Shown here piece after piece: positions 41,946-50,814 of a stretch of DNA of 64,000 bases. Made by a program: the position numbers and the translations under genes. A model generated the notes under the pieces. It made no database searches. It was given only the letters and a program-made list of their open reading frames with translations, and was not told where the DNA came from. Source of the DNA: Litorilituus sediminis (lineage in GTDB: Bacteria; Pseudomonadota; Gammaproteobacteria; Enterobacterales; Alteromonadaceae); NCBI RefSeq assembly GCF_004295665.1, contig NZ_CP034759.1:2542001-2606000 (forward strand), in the 5' to 3' direction. Numbering within the stretch: position 1 is the stretch's first letter; the number at the start of each line of letters is the position of its first letter.

Positions 41946-43835
41946 ATGTGGTATCAAGAGTCTTATGACGTAATTGTTGTTGGTGGCGGTCATGCAGGAA
42001 CAGAAGCATCTTTAGCTGCTGCACGCATGGGCTGTAAAACGCTTTTACTGACCCATAACATTGATACATTAGGACAGATGTCATGTAACCCAGCTATTGG
42101 TGGTATTGGTAAAGGTCACTTAGTAAAAGAAATTGATGCCCTTGGCGGTTTAATGGCAACAGCCATTGATCATAGTGCTATTCAATTTCGAACACTTAAT
42201 GCCAGTAAAGGACCTGCTGTACGTGCAACAAGAGCTCAGGCTGATCGCGTTTTATATCGTTCATTTGTTCGTAACACCTTAGAAAACCAAGAAAATTTAA
42301 CTATTTTTCAACAGCCTTGTGATGACTTGATCTTAGAAAACGATCATGTTGTTGGTGTATCAACACAAATGGGCTTAAAGTTTAAAGGCACTACCGTTGT
42401 TTTAACTGTAGGTACTTTCCTTGCAGGTCAGATTCATATTGGCTTAAACAACTATCAAGGTGGTCGTGCAGGTGATCCTGCTAGTATGAATTTAGCGGCA
42501 AAATTAAAAGATATGCCATTTAGAATGGATCGTTTAAAAACAGGTACGCCACCAAGACTTGATGCCAGAACACTTGACTTTTCAGTGATGGAAGAACAAC
42601 CTGGCGATACACCGCGTCCGGTATTTTCTTTTATGGGATCACTTGATGATCACCCAGAGCAAATTTCCTGTTATATCACTCACACTAACGAGCAAACTCA
42701 TCAATTTATTCGTGATGGTCTTGATCGTTCGCCTATGTACACAGGCGTTATTGAAGGTGTAGGCCCTAGGTATTGCCCATCTATCGAAGATAAAATCACG
42801 CGTTTTGCTGATAAAGACTCTCATCAAATATTTGTTGAGCCTGAAGGTTTAACTACCAATGAAGTCTACCCTAACGGTATTTCGACTAGCTTACCGTTTG
42901 ATGTACAAATGAACTTAGTGCGCTCAATTAAAGGGTTTGAAAATGCCGTGATCACTCGCCCTGGTTATGCCATTGAATATGACTATTTTGATCCAAGGGA
43001 TCTGAAACAGAGTTTAGAAAGCAAATTTGTTAGTAACTTGTACTTTGCTGGACAAATTAACGGCACTACTGGTTATGAAGAAGCCGGCGCGCAAGGCTTA
43101 ATTGCCGCAACAAATGCGGCAAATAGAGTAAAAGGCCGTGATGAATTTATTCTAGGTCGTGATCAAGCTTATATGGGCGTGTTAATTGATGATTTAGCTA
43201 CATTAGGCACTAAAGAACCGTATCGTATGTTTACTTCTCGTGCTGAATACCGCTTATTGTTACGTGAAGATAACGCCGATATTCGCTTAACTGAAAAAGG
43301 CCGAGAAGTTGGTTTAGTCGATGATCTTCGTTGGCAACGTTTTAATGAAAAAATGGAAAATATCGAGCTTGAACGCCAACGTTTACGATCAACTTGGGTA
43401 CAAAAAGATCACCCTGCCGTGACAAAAGTTAATGAACTTGTAAAAACACCTATGAGCAAGGAAGCAAGTTTAGAAGATTTAATTCGTCGACCTGAAGTTA
43501 AATACGATGATTTAATCAACATTGAAGGCCTAGGCCCTGCCCTTGCGGATAAACAAGCTGCTGAGCAAGTTGAGATCCAAATTAAGTACGCCGGTTATAT
43601 TGATAGACAACTTGAAGATATTGCCAAGAAAAAGCGTAATGAAGATACTTTAATCCCAACAGACTTTGATTATCAGCAAATTTCAGGTTTATCTAACGAA
43701 GTTGTAGCAAAGTTAATGGATGCTAAGCCGGAAACTATTGGTAAAGCGTCGCGAATTTCTGGTATTACTCCGGCAGCAATTTCGTTATTATTGGTATATC
43801 TAAAAAAACATGGTCTATTGCGTAAACACGCATAG
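41946..43835 (+). CDS. mnmG: tRNA uridine-5-carboxymethylaminomethyl enzyme MnmG
   Basis: 629 residues. FAD-binding GGGHAGTEA (about 13-21) is followed by the family signatures [19 protein letters not shown] (about 47-65) and [17 protein letters not shown] (about 365-381). The C-terminal helical domain binds MnmE. It works with MnmE on tRNA wobble uridine and runs away from oriC as in E. coli. It is the first gene of mnmG-rsmG-parA-parB. Confidence 0.98.
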   Translation: MWYQESYDVIVVGGGHAGTEASLAAARMGCKTLLLTHNIDTLGQMSCNPAIGGIGKGHLVKEIDALGGLMATAIDHSAIQFRTLNASKGPAVRATRAQADRVLYRSFVRNTLENQENLTIFQQPCDDLILENDHVVGVSTQMGLKFKGTTVVLTVGTFLAGQIHIGLNNYQGGRAGDPASMNLAAKLKDMPFRMDRLKTGTPPRLDARTLDFSVMEEQPGDTPRPVFSFMGSLDDHPEQISCYITHTNEQTHQFIRDGLDRSPMYTGVIEGVGPRYCPSIEDKITRFADKDSHQIFVEPEGLTTNEVYPNGISTSLPFDVQMNLVRSIKGFENAVITRPGYAIEYDYFDPRDLKQSLESKFVSNLYFAGQINGTTGYEEAGAQGLIAATNAANRVKGRDEFILGRDQAYMGVLIDDLATLGTKEPYRMFTSRAEYRLLLREDNADIRLTEKGREVGLVDDLRWQRFNEKMENIELERQRLRSTWVQKDHPAVTKVNELVKTPMSKEASLEDLIRRPEVKYDDLINIEGLGPALADKQAAEQVEIQIKYAGYIDRQLEDIAKKKRNEDTLIPTDFDYQQISGLSNEVVAKLMDAKPETIGKASRISGITPAAISLLLVYLKKHGLLRKHA

Positions 43836-43891
43836 CCGTACACATTAGGGGCGAGCTTTTATTTCAAGCGATAAAAGCCGCCTAATTTACC

Positions 43892-44521
43892 ATGACATTA
43901 AGACAAGAATTAACTTCACTGATAAGCAAAACCTCACTTCAAGTTACCGAAACGCAAATTGAACAACTTGTTCAATATGTTGAATTACTGCATAAATGGA
44001 ACAAAGCCTATAACTTAACTTCGGTTCGCAATCCTAGCGAAATGTTAGTTAAGCATATTATGGATAGTTTAATGGTGGGAGAAGTTTTAACCGGCAATCG
44101 TTTTATTGATGTAGGCACAGGTCCTGGCTTACCGGGGATCCCACTTGCTATTTTGTATCCTGAGCGAAATTTTGTATTATTAGACAGCCTAGGAAAACGC
44201 ATTACTTTTTTACGACAAGTTGTTTTTCAATTAAAGCTAACTAACGTGCAACCCGTTAAATCTAGGGTTGAAGAGTATCAGGTTGAACAAGCGTTTGATG
44301 GTGTGTTAAGTCGTGCTTTTTCATCATTAAATGACATGGTATCTTGGTGTAATCATTTAATTGCTGCAGAGCAAGGACGTTTTTTCGCTTTAAAGGGGCA
44401 ATTTCCTCATGAAGAAATGACACAATTGCCAGCGCATATTGAACTGGTAAAAAGCTATGAAATTCACGTGCCTGATTTAGTTGGTGAAAGGCACGTTTTA
44501 GAGTTGAAAAAAAGTAAATAA
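43892..44521 (+). CDS. rsmG: 16S rRNA m7G527 methyltransferase
   Basis: 209 residues. SAM-binding motif [15 protein letters not shown] (about 72-86) and the surrounding [12 protein letters not shown] and HIMDSL are typical of RsmG (GidB). It methylates G527 of 16S rRNA; loss often gives low-level streptomycin resistance. 56 bp after mnmG. Confidence 0.97.
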   Translation: MTLRQELTSLISKTSLQVTETQIEQLVQYVELLHKWNKAYNLTSVRNPSEMLVKHIMDSLMVGEVLTGNRFIDVGTGPGLPGIPLAILYPERNFVLLDSLGKRITFLRQVVFQLKLTNVQPVKSRVEEYQVEQAFDGVLSRAFSSLNDMVSWCNHLIAAEQGRFFALKGQFPHEEMTQLPAHIELVKSYEIHVPDLVGERHVLELKKSK

Positions 44522-44575
44522 GTTAAATATAGCAATAAAATTAACAAATAAATCAATACTATATTCGAGGCGCTT

Positions 44576-45394
44576 GTGGGAAAAATAATAGCTGTAGCAA
44601 ATCAAAAAGGTGGGGTAGGAAAAACCACCACTGCTGTTAACTTAGCGGCATCATTAGCGGCGACAAAGCGAAAAGTACTACTGATAGACTTAGATCCGCA
44701 AGGCAATGCCACTATGGCCAGTGGTGTTGATAAATATCAGGTGCATGCAACCTGTTATGAACTGCTAATTGAAGAGCAAAGTGTTGAAGAAGTTGTTGTT
44801 AAAGAAACTTCTGGCCTATATCACTTATTAGCAGCAAATACTGATGTTACTGCGGCAGAAATAAAGTTAATGGAAGTGTTTGCCCGCGAGCAACGCTTAA
44901 AAACTGCTTTAGCGCCGGTTAAAGACTACTACGACTATATTATTATCGACTGTCCACCATCGCTGAACATGTTAACCGTAAATGCCATGACAGCAGCAGA
45001 TTCTGTACTAGTGCCTATGCAATGTGAATACTATGCCCTAGAAGGCTTAACGGCGTTAATGGATACTATTTCCAAGTTAACTTCGGTGGTAAATGAAGGG
45101 CTACATATTGAGGGAATATTACGTACTATGTACGATCCTCGAAATCGCTTAGCTAATGACGTTTCTGAGCAGCTTAAACGCCATTTTGGTGATAAGGTTT
45201 ATCGCAGCGTTATTCCACGTAATGTTCGTTTAGCTGAGGCGCCAAGCTTTGGTGCGCCAGCTATGTATTATGATAAATCATCTACAGGTGCTAAAGCCTA
45301 TTTAGCATTAGCCGGGGAAGTATTGCGCAGAAATGATCCAACTAAACAGGCAAAAGCAAATAAAGCGCCTGCGGATGTTAATATTGCTGAATAA
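44576..45394 (+). CDS. parA: Chromosome-partitioning ATPase ParA (Soj)
   Basis: 272 residues with a deviant Walker A KGGVGKTTT (about 11-19), LLIDLDPQGNAT and the Walker B IIIDCPPSL (about 122-130). No N-terminal HTH, so it is the chromosomal Soj-type. It starts at GTG preceded by GAGG. It moves ParB-parS complexes during segregation. Its partner is 48 bp downstream, and two parS sites lie in recF. Confidence 0.97.
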   Translation: MGKIIAVANQKGGVGKTTTAVNLAASLAATKRKVLLIDLDPQGNATMASGVDKYQVHATCYELLIEEQSVEEVVVKETSGLYHLLAANTDVTAAEIKLMEVFAREQRLKTALAPVKDYYDYIIIDCPPSLNMLTVNAMTAADSVLVPMQCEYYALEGLTALMDTISKLTSVVNEGLHIEGILRTMYDPRNRLANDVSEQLKRHFGDKVYRSVIPRNVRLAEAPSFGAPAMYYDKSSTGAKAYLALAGEVLRRNDPTKQAKANKAPADVNIAE

Positions 45395-45442
45395 CTCAGT
45401 ATAATAACGCGAAAATAACAACAGATAAGTGCAAGGAATATT

Positions 45443-46339
45443 ATGAGTCCAGCAAAACGAAAAGGTGGAAGCCGTTTAGGCCGAGGTTTAGATGCCTTAT
45501 TAACGCCTGCTGCAAGTCCAGTGAAAGAAAGTTCTGCTGAGGAGGCTCATGCAGGTAAAGCTATTGATAGTGAGTTACAAAAGCTGCCTATTGAGCAATT
45601 ATCGCCGGGTAAATATCAGCCTCGTCGTGATATGTCTGATGCTGCACTTGAAGAGTTATCTTTATCTATTCAATCTCAAGGTATTATTCAACCCATTGTG
45701 GTTCGCTTGGTCTCAGAAAATCGCTATGAGATTATTGCCGGTGAACGTCGTTGGCGTGCAGCAAAGCTTGCACAGTTGGATGTTGTGCCTTGTTTAGTTA
45801 AAGACGTACCTGATGAATCAGCGGTAGCGATTGCTTTAATAGAAAATATTCAGCGTGAAGACCTTAATGCCATGGAAGAGGCGATAGCATTAGAGCGCTT
45901 ATTAAATGAGTTTGATTTAACTCACCAAGAAGTGGCTATTGCTGTGGGTAAATCACGTACCACGGTAAGTAATTTATTACGCTTAAATAATCTTAACGAT
46001 GAAGTTAAAACTTTCTTGGAAAATGGTGATATAGAAATGGGCCATGCTAGAGCTTTACTTGCTTTAGAAGGTGATTTACAAACATCGGCGGCACAAACGG
46101 TCGCCACCAAAGAGTTAACGGTTCGCGAGACTGAAAACTTAATTAAGAAAATTCAAAACCCAGTCGCTGAAAAAGAAGCGGTAGAAAAAGATATTAAAAC
46201 CTTAGATTGGGAGCAAGGTTTAGCTGACAAGCTCGGCGCTAAGGTGGCAATTAGCCACAATAAAAAAGGTAAAGGCAAGTTAGTGATTTCGTATGCTAAC
46301 CTAGAAAAATTAGAAGAGATTTTAGCTAAGATTAACTAG
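45443..46339 (+). CDS. parB: Chromosome-partitioning protein ParB (Spo0J)
   Basis: 298 residues. The N terminus KRKGGSRLGRGLDALL is the ParA-interacting segment. The CTPase-type ParB/Srx domain includes QPRRDM, SIQSQGIIQPIVV and GERRWRAA (about 98-105). The HTH follows (VAIAVGKSRTTVSNLLRL). The C-terminal dimer domain ends ILAKIN. An IS5-family element begins at the third base of the stop codon, but the TAG stop is kept, so the protein is intact. Confidence 0.97.
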   Translation: MSPAKRKGGSRLGRGLDALLTPAASPVKESSAEEAHAGKAIDSELQKLPIEQLSPGKYQPRRDMSDAALEELSLSIQSQGIIQPIVVRLVSENRYEIIAGERRWRAAKLAQLDVVPCLVKDVPDESAVAIALIENIQREDLNAMEEAIALERLLNEFDLTHQEVAIAVGKSRTTVSNLLRLNNLNDEVKTFLENGDIEMGHARALLALEGDLQTSAAQTVATKELTVRETENLIKKIQNPVAEKEAVEKDIKTLDWEQGLADKLGAKVAISHNKKGKGKLVISYANLEKLEEILAKIN

Positions 46340-47222
46340 GGGCTGTTGATCTTTCGCGAGTGTTTTTTGAGCGGCATGGTAAAGCGTTATAATTTGCTTC
46401 GCCAAAAGTAAACTAACAACTCAATACCATGCCTAGACTAATGCTAACTGATAAGCGGTGGTTAAAGCTACTTCAAGTAATGAAGAGCACTGGCCGCATA
46501 TACAACAAACCAAAACACAGAATGACGTTTGAGGGGATATTATATCGACTGAGAACAGGCATCCCGTGGCGCGATTTACCAACAGAGTTTGGCGGCTGGA
46601 GTAGCATTTATCGTCGCTTTAATTTGTGGTCGAAGAAAGGCTTATTGAATATGCTATTCAATGAGTTAGCCAAACTTTCAGATTATGATTGGGTCTTTCT
46701 TGATGGTTCTATAGTTCGAGCACACCAACACAGTACAGGGGCTGCTACTGACAATTCTGAACAAATAGGAAAAAGTCGAGGGGGAAATTCAACTAAAATT
46801 CACTTGGCAGTGGATAGTGGTGGTTTGCCAATTTGCTTTGAGCTATCAGAAGGTCAACGACACGACATCGTTCATGCAGAAAGTTTGGTAGCGCAGTTAG
46901 ATGATGTAAATACCGTAGTTTGTGATAAAGGGTATGACAGTGAGCCATTTCGCAAATTTGTTCGAGAGCTGGGCGGGGTAACGGTTATTGCCAAACGTAA
47001 TTACGGACAAGACATAGATAAAACAAGCATGGATTGGTGCTTATACAAATATCGTCATTTGGTTGAAAATGCATTTGCGAGAATCAAGCATTTTAGAGCT
47101 ATTTCAACGAGATATGATAAATTAGGAAGGAATTATGCCAGCATGGTATCGCTGGCATTTATGTTAATGTGGCTACCGATGTACTGCTGAACAAGATATG
47201 TACAGCAAAGATCAACAACCCC
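46339..47222 (+). mobile_element. IS5-family insertion sequence (884 bp)
   Basis: Terminal inverted repeats GGGGCTGTTGATCTTT (46339-46354) and GGGGTTGTTGATCTTT (complement of 47207-47222) differ at one base. A TA target duplication flanks it (46337-46338 and 47223-47224). It contains one full-length transposase ORF and looks intact and potentially active. The insertion point is inside the parB stop codon. Confidence 0.93.
46429..47190 (+). CDS. IS5-family transposase
   Basis: 253 residues. An N-terminal DUF4096-like segment (LTDKRWLKLLQ...GIPWRDLP) precedes the DDE domain. The catalytic acids are in VFLDGSIVRAHQH (about 89), VVCDKGYDSE (about 164) and the glutamate of VENAFARIKHFR (about 216). 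It is uninterrupted, unlike many IS5 relatives that need a frameshift. Confidence 0.93.
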   Translation: MPRLMLTDKRWLKLLQVMKSTGRIYNKPKHRMTFEGILYRLRTGIPWRDLPTEFGGWSSIYRRFNLWSKKGLLNMLFNELAKLSDYDWVFLDGSIVRAHQHSTGAATDNSEQIGKSRGGNSTKIHLAVDSGGLPICFELSEGQRHDIVHAESLVAQLDDVNTVVCDKGYDSEPFRKFVRELGGVTVIAKRNYGQDIDKTSMDWCLYKYRHLVENAFARIKHFRAISTRYDKLGRNYASMVSLAFMLMWLPMYC

Positions 47223-47268
47223 TAGATATTTTTCACTATAATCTTCCCTTAAAAGCCAGCATATTGCT

Positions 47269-48700
47269 TAACACCGATCAGTTAAGAAAATTATTATGAT
47301 CGGTTGAACGATCTTTACAATCTGTCAAAATCCAGTGATCACAAGTCACTGGATTTTTTTTATGCTTTCAAATTGGTTACTCGATACAGACACTTTTGCT
47401 GCTCCCGAAGATTTATCTGTTTTCCAAAAACATTTGCCAATGGAATGGATAGAGAAGGTACTCGTTGAAACGGATAAAGCCAGTATGAGAAGGCGCAAAC
47501 TACCAGCTGAGCTTGTTGTCTGGCTCATCGTGGGAATAGGCCTTTATCGTAATCGCCCTATTACCGAGGTTGTTGATAAACTTGACCTAATACTGTCAGA
47601 TAAACTGGGTGAAACACTTGCTCCCAGTGCAATCCCGCAAGCACGAAAGCGCTTAAGTGACACTCCATTAGCTGAACTATTTAAATTGACGGCGACACAT
47701 TGGTCACAACAACAAGATGGGGATGATACTTGGTGTGGGCTATCACTTTTTTCAGTGGATGGCACACAGCTTCGTTGTGCAGACACGCCAGAAACTGCAA
47801 GCGAGTTTGGGTATATCAAGCACCGCCAAGATAAGCACCTTGAATATCCAGTAGTACGATTATGTGCATTAATGTCATTGCGTAGTCGCCTAATAAAAGA
47901 TGTCGCATTTGGCTCAAGCCGAGTTGGCGAGGTTAATTATGCGAAACAGTTAATTTCATCAGCATCAGCAAATTCACTCACTATTTTTGATAGGTGCTAC
48001 CTAAGCGCAGAACTTATGATGAATTGGCAACGGCATAACCAAGAGCAGCACTGGTTAACCCCCATAAAAAGTAATACCAAATACCGTGTCATTGAACAGT
48101 ACAGTGAACATGATTTTCTCATTGAAATGTCAGTATCAAATCATGCCAGAAAACAAGACCCGAGTTTACCTGAAGTTTGGCAAGCTCGCCTCGTTACTTA
48201 CCCAGAAAACAAACAAAGTAATCATATTAAAGGGCTCCTGAGCTCTTTAACTGACATTAATAAATACAAAGCAGAAGATATTCTGGCAGTGTACTTCGAG
48301 CGTTGGGAGATAGAAAATGGCTATGGGGAGTTAAAGCAATTTCAACTTGATAATGCAATATTGCTTAGAAGCCAAACAGTTCAGGGCGTAAAGCAAGAAA
48401 TATGGGGATTATTAATTGCGTATAACCTAATTAGAGCCGAGATAAGCCAAATAGCGACAGAAGCACAAGTCTCTCCGTTACGCATAAGCTTTGTGATGGC
48501 AATGCGATTTATCCAAGATGAGTTTATGTGGTGTGCAATAGCCTCACCAGGTAGTATTCCTAAAAAGTTGAGGGCGATGCGGGAAAACGTAAAACAATTT
48601 ATATTGCCAGAGAAACGAAAACGGCCCAAAGCCCGGACCGTTCGTATTTCTAAAACCCGCTACCCTGTCAAATCAAAACATGCTTAATTGACATGTGTTA
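47269..48700 (+). mobile_element. IS4-family insertion sequence (1432 bp)
   Basis: An 11-bp target duplication AGCATATTGCT (47258-47268 and 48701-48711) brackets 18-bp inverted repeats: TAACACCGATCAGTTAAG on the left and TAACACATGTCAATTAAG as the complement of the right end. Length and duplication size fit IS4. A single intact transposase is inside. A hairpin with a T-run just inside the left end (GATCACAAGTCACTGGATTTTTTT region, 47336-47360) could shield the transposase gene from read-through transcription. Confidence 0.92.
47362..48687 (+). CDS. IS4-family transposase
   Basis: About 441 residues from the ATG at 47362 (MLSNWLLDTDTF). A TTG 27 bp upstream is also in frame, but lies within the left-end hairpin. 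The DDE acids are in FSVDGTQLR and TIFDRCYLS, and in YFERWEIENGYGELK, which fits the IS4 signature Y-x2-R-x3-E-x6-K exactly. The N-terminal domain with AIPQARKRL is also typical. The basic C terminus ends KSKHA. Confidence 0.93.
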   Translation: MLSNWLLDTDTFAAPEDLSVFQKHLPMEWIEKVLVETDKASMRRRKLPAELVVWLIVGIGLYRNRPITEVVDKLDLILSDKLGETLAPSAIPQARKRLSDTPLAELFKLTATHWSQQQDGDDTWCGLSLFSVDGTQLRCADTPETASEFGYIKHRQDKHLEYPVVRLCALMSLRSRLIKDVAFGSSRVGEVNYAKQLISSASANSLTIFDRCYLSAELMMNWQRHNQEQHWLTPIKSNTKYRVIEQYSEHDFLIEMSVSNHARKQDPSLPEVWQARLVTYPENKQSNHIKGLLSSLTDINKYKAEDILAVYFERWEIENGYGELKQFQLDNAILLRSQTVQGVKQEIWGLLIAYNLIRAEISQIATEAQVSPLRISFVMAMRFIQDEFMWCAIASPGSIPKKLRAMRENVKQFILPEKRKRPKARTVRISKTRYPVKSKHA

Positions 48701-48725
48701 AGCATATTGCTGGTTTTTTTGTTTA

Positions 48726-48743
48726 TATTTCACTTGGTATTAT
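48726..48743 (-). repeat. Solo end of the MITE-like repeat
   Basis: The complement reads ATAATACCAAGTGAAATA, identical over 18 bp to 6012-6029 at the left end of the element near purE. It lies 15 bp beyond the IS4 target duplication. Its TTGGTA (48734-48739) could serve as a -35 with TATAGT at 48756-48761 (16-bp spacer), 39 bp before the next gene. Confidence 0.6.
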
Positions 48744-48799
48744 ATCTTAGCTTGTTATAGTAACTGACGTACATTTTTTGAAAGCTTAAGGACAAGGTT

Positions 48800-49540
48800 A
48801 TGGCTAAGCGATTATTCCACATAATATTTATATTCTTACACCTTATTGCTAGCTTTGTCGTTGCTGCTGATGATGGCGTTGCGCTATTAAAAAAAATTGA
48901 TCAGCTGTATCGCTCAGACACTTCTATTGCCAGCATGAAGATGCAAATTATCACACCCAATTGGCAACGCACCTTAGAAATGCAAAGTTGGACTCGCGGC
49001 ATGGATGACACCTTTATTCGCGTGTTATCACCAAGAAAAGATCGCGGTGTTGCCACCTTAAAAAAAGATAAAGAAATGTGGAATTACTTTCCTAAAATCA
49101 ACAAGGTCATTAAGGTGCCACCTTCAATGATGATGGGCTCTTGGATGGGCTCTGACTTTACCAATGATGATTTAGTACGAGAAGTATCACTGGTGGAAGA
49201 ATATCATGTAGATAAAGCGACAGACGGTGATAACTTTCGTTTAACGTTAAAGCCTAAACAAAATACGGTGACCGTATGGGGAAAAATTGAAATAGTTGTT
49301 AATCAACAAAGTCTATTACCGTTAGAGCAAAGTTATTTTAATGAAAAAGGCGAAAAGGTTCGTATCATGACCTTTAGCGAAATTCGTGAGTTTTCTGGTA
49401 AAAAAATGCCGGCGATCATGACGATGCAGCCATTAAATAAATCCGGCCATAAAACTGTGATTGAATATGTTGATGCGCAGTTTGATGTTGAGTTAGACAA
49501 AAATGTCTTTACCCTACGGAATTTACAAAAGCGTTTTTAA
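48800..49540 (+). CDS. Outer membrane lipoprotein-sorting family protein (LolA-like)
   Basis: 246 residues with a signal peptide (about 1-22, ending SFVVA). It has the LolA-like beta scaffold seen in COG2834-type proteins: SMKMQIITPNWQRTLEMQSW, YFPKINKVIKVPPSMMMGSWMGSDFTNDDLV split over residues ~97-130, and a hydrophobic groove-forming C terminus. It presumably accepts a lipid or lipoprotein from the adjacent ABC permeases in the periplasm. It is first in a run of closely packed genes to 57146, and 15 bp precede the next gene. Confidence 0.8.
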   Translation: MAKRLFHIIFIFLHLIASFVVAADDGVALLKKIDQLYRSDTSIASMKMQIITPNWQRTLEMQSWTRGMDDTFIRVLSPRKDRGVATLKKDKEMWNYFPKINKVIKVPPSMMMGSWMGSDFTNDDLVREVSLVEEYHVDKATDGDNFRLTLKPKQNTVTVWGKIEIVVNQQSLLPLEQSYFNEKGEKVRIMTFSEIREFSGKKMPAIMTMQPLNKSGHKTVIEYVDAQFDVELDKNVFTLRNLQKRF

Positions 49541-49555
49541 TAGCGTTACTAGCTT

Positions 49556-50812
49556 ATGTTGATACTCAAGTTAGCGTTTCGAAATATTTTGCGTAATAGA
49601 CGGCGCTCATTGCTGACACTGCTCAGTATGGGCGGCGGCTTTTTTCTACTATGTATAACACTATCTATGTCAGAAGGTAGTTATAGCAATATTATTAATA
49701 TTTTTACCCAAGATCATACTGGCCATGTACAAATTCATCAGCAGGATTATTTAGAGCGCCCTTCGCTATATAAAACCATTAATACCGCCAATGCATTGCT
49801 CGAGCTGCTTAGTGAAAATCAACAAGTGGTTGCAGCTGCGCCGCGAGTGTATGGACCTTCACTTGCCTATGGCAAAAACAAAACCTTTCCCGCGCAAGTT
49901 ATTGGTATCGATCCGATCAAAGAAGCACAAACAACGCGATTAAAAAGTAAGGTTAATCAAGGTGAATACTTAACGATTGGCATGACTGAAGCAGGCTATT
50001 TTCCTGCCATGATAGGTTATAGCTTAGCTAAAAACTTGAGTTTGTCGTTAGGCGATGAACTGGTACTTATATCACAAGGTATAGATGGCTCTATAGCCAA
50101 TGATATATTTATTGTTAGTGCCATTGTTGGTGACGAAAGCTCATATGAAAAAATGAATGTTTATCTGTCTTTACCAGCAATGCAGGAATTTTTGACCATG
50201 GGGCAAGGAGATAATAGCCAGGTGCATCAAGTTGCTATTCGTTTGCAACACCAAAGCTTAGCGCGAACATTTGCTGACGCTATGCAAAAGCAGTTTGCAG
50301 ATAGTGAATTATTTACAGGCAATGAATTTAGGGTTTCGCCATGGCAAGTGGTTGAGTCTGCGTTTTATAACAGTATGCAGGCAGATAAAAAAGGTAGTTA
50401 TGTCTCGATGGGCATTATTATTTTTATTGTCTCAATTGGCGTATTAAATACTATCTTAATGGGCACATTAGAGCGTACTAGAGAGTTTGGTGTGCTTAAA
50501 GCCATTGGCACAAGGCCAGCGGCTGTGTTTATGCTAATCATGTTAGAGTCGCTTGCTTTGGCTATGGTCAGTTGTATTTTAGGGCTACTGTTGTCATTGC
50601 CTGTATGTTTTTGGTTAGCAAGTCAGGGGATTGCTATGCCTGAGCCTATTGATATGGGCGGTATCGTTTTTGATACCATGCTAGGTGAAGTAAGTTGGTA
50701 CATTATCTGGGTACCTAGCTTAGTAGTCATTATCAGTACTTTATTGGTGAGTTTTATTCCGGCAATAAGAGCTGCACAAATATCACCGCTGAAAGCGTTA
50801 CAGGCGGTGTAA
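49556..50812 (+). CDS. ABC transporter permease, FtsX/LolC type
   Basis: 418 residues in the MacB/FtsX layout. An N-terminal transmembrane helix after the basic FRNILRNRRRSLLTLLS is followed by a periplasmic domain (about 45-265) and three C-terminal helices. These include FIVSIGVLNTILMGTLERTREFG and the coupling-helix region LKAIGTRPAAVF. It resembles LolC/LolE rather than a solute importer. It is paired with a second permease 2 bp downstream and an ATPase, so a heterodimeric LolCDE-like complex is likely. Confidence 0.85.
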   Translation: MLILKLAFRNILRNRRRSLLTLLSMGGGFFLLCITLSMSEGSYSNIINIFTQDHTGHVQIHQQDYLERPSLYKTINTANALLELLSENQQVVAAAPRVYGPSLAYGKNKTFPAQVIGIDPIKEAQTTRLKSKVNQGEYLTIGMTEAGYFPAMIGYSLAKNLSLSLGDELVLISQGIDGSIANDIFIVSAIVGDESSYEKMNVYLSLPAMQEFLTMGQGDNSQVHQVAIRLQHQSLARTFADAMQKQFADSELFTGNEFRVSPWQVVESAFYNSMQADKKGSYVSMGIIIFIVSIGVLNTILMGTLERTREFGVLKAIGTRPAAVFMLIMLESLALAMVSCILGLLLSLPVCFWLASQGIAMPEPIDMGGIVFDTMLGEVSWYIIWVPSLVVIISTLLVSFIPAIRAAQISPLKALQAV

Positions 50813-50814
50813 TT

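Larger units (their letters stand above)
47251..48721 (+). terminator. Probable parB terminator split by the IS4-family element
   Basis: Joining 47251-47268 to 48712-48721, i.e. removing the IS and one target copy, gives AAAAGCCAGC-ATATT-GCTGG-TTTTTTT. That is a stem-loop with a T-run, the form of an intrinsic terminator for parB. The IS insertion now places about 1.4 kb between its two halves. Confidence 0.65.

Noticed and set aside
46337-46342. parB disrupted by the IS5-family element
   Set aside because: The stop codon is recreated at the junction and all ParB domains are present.
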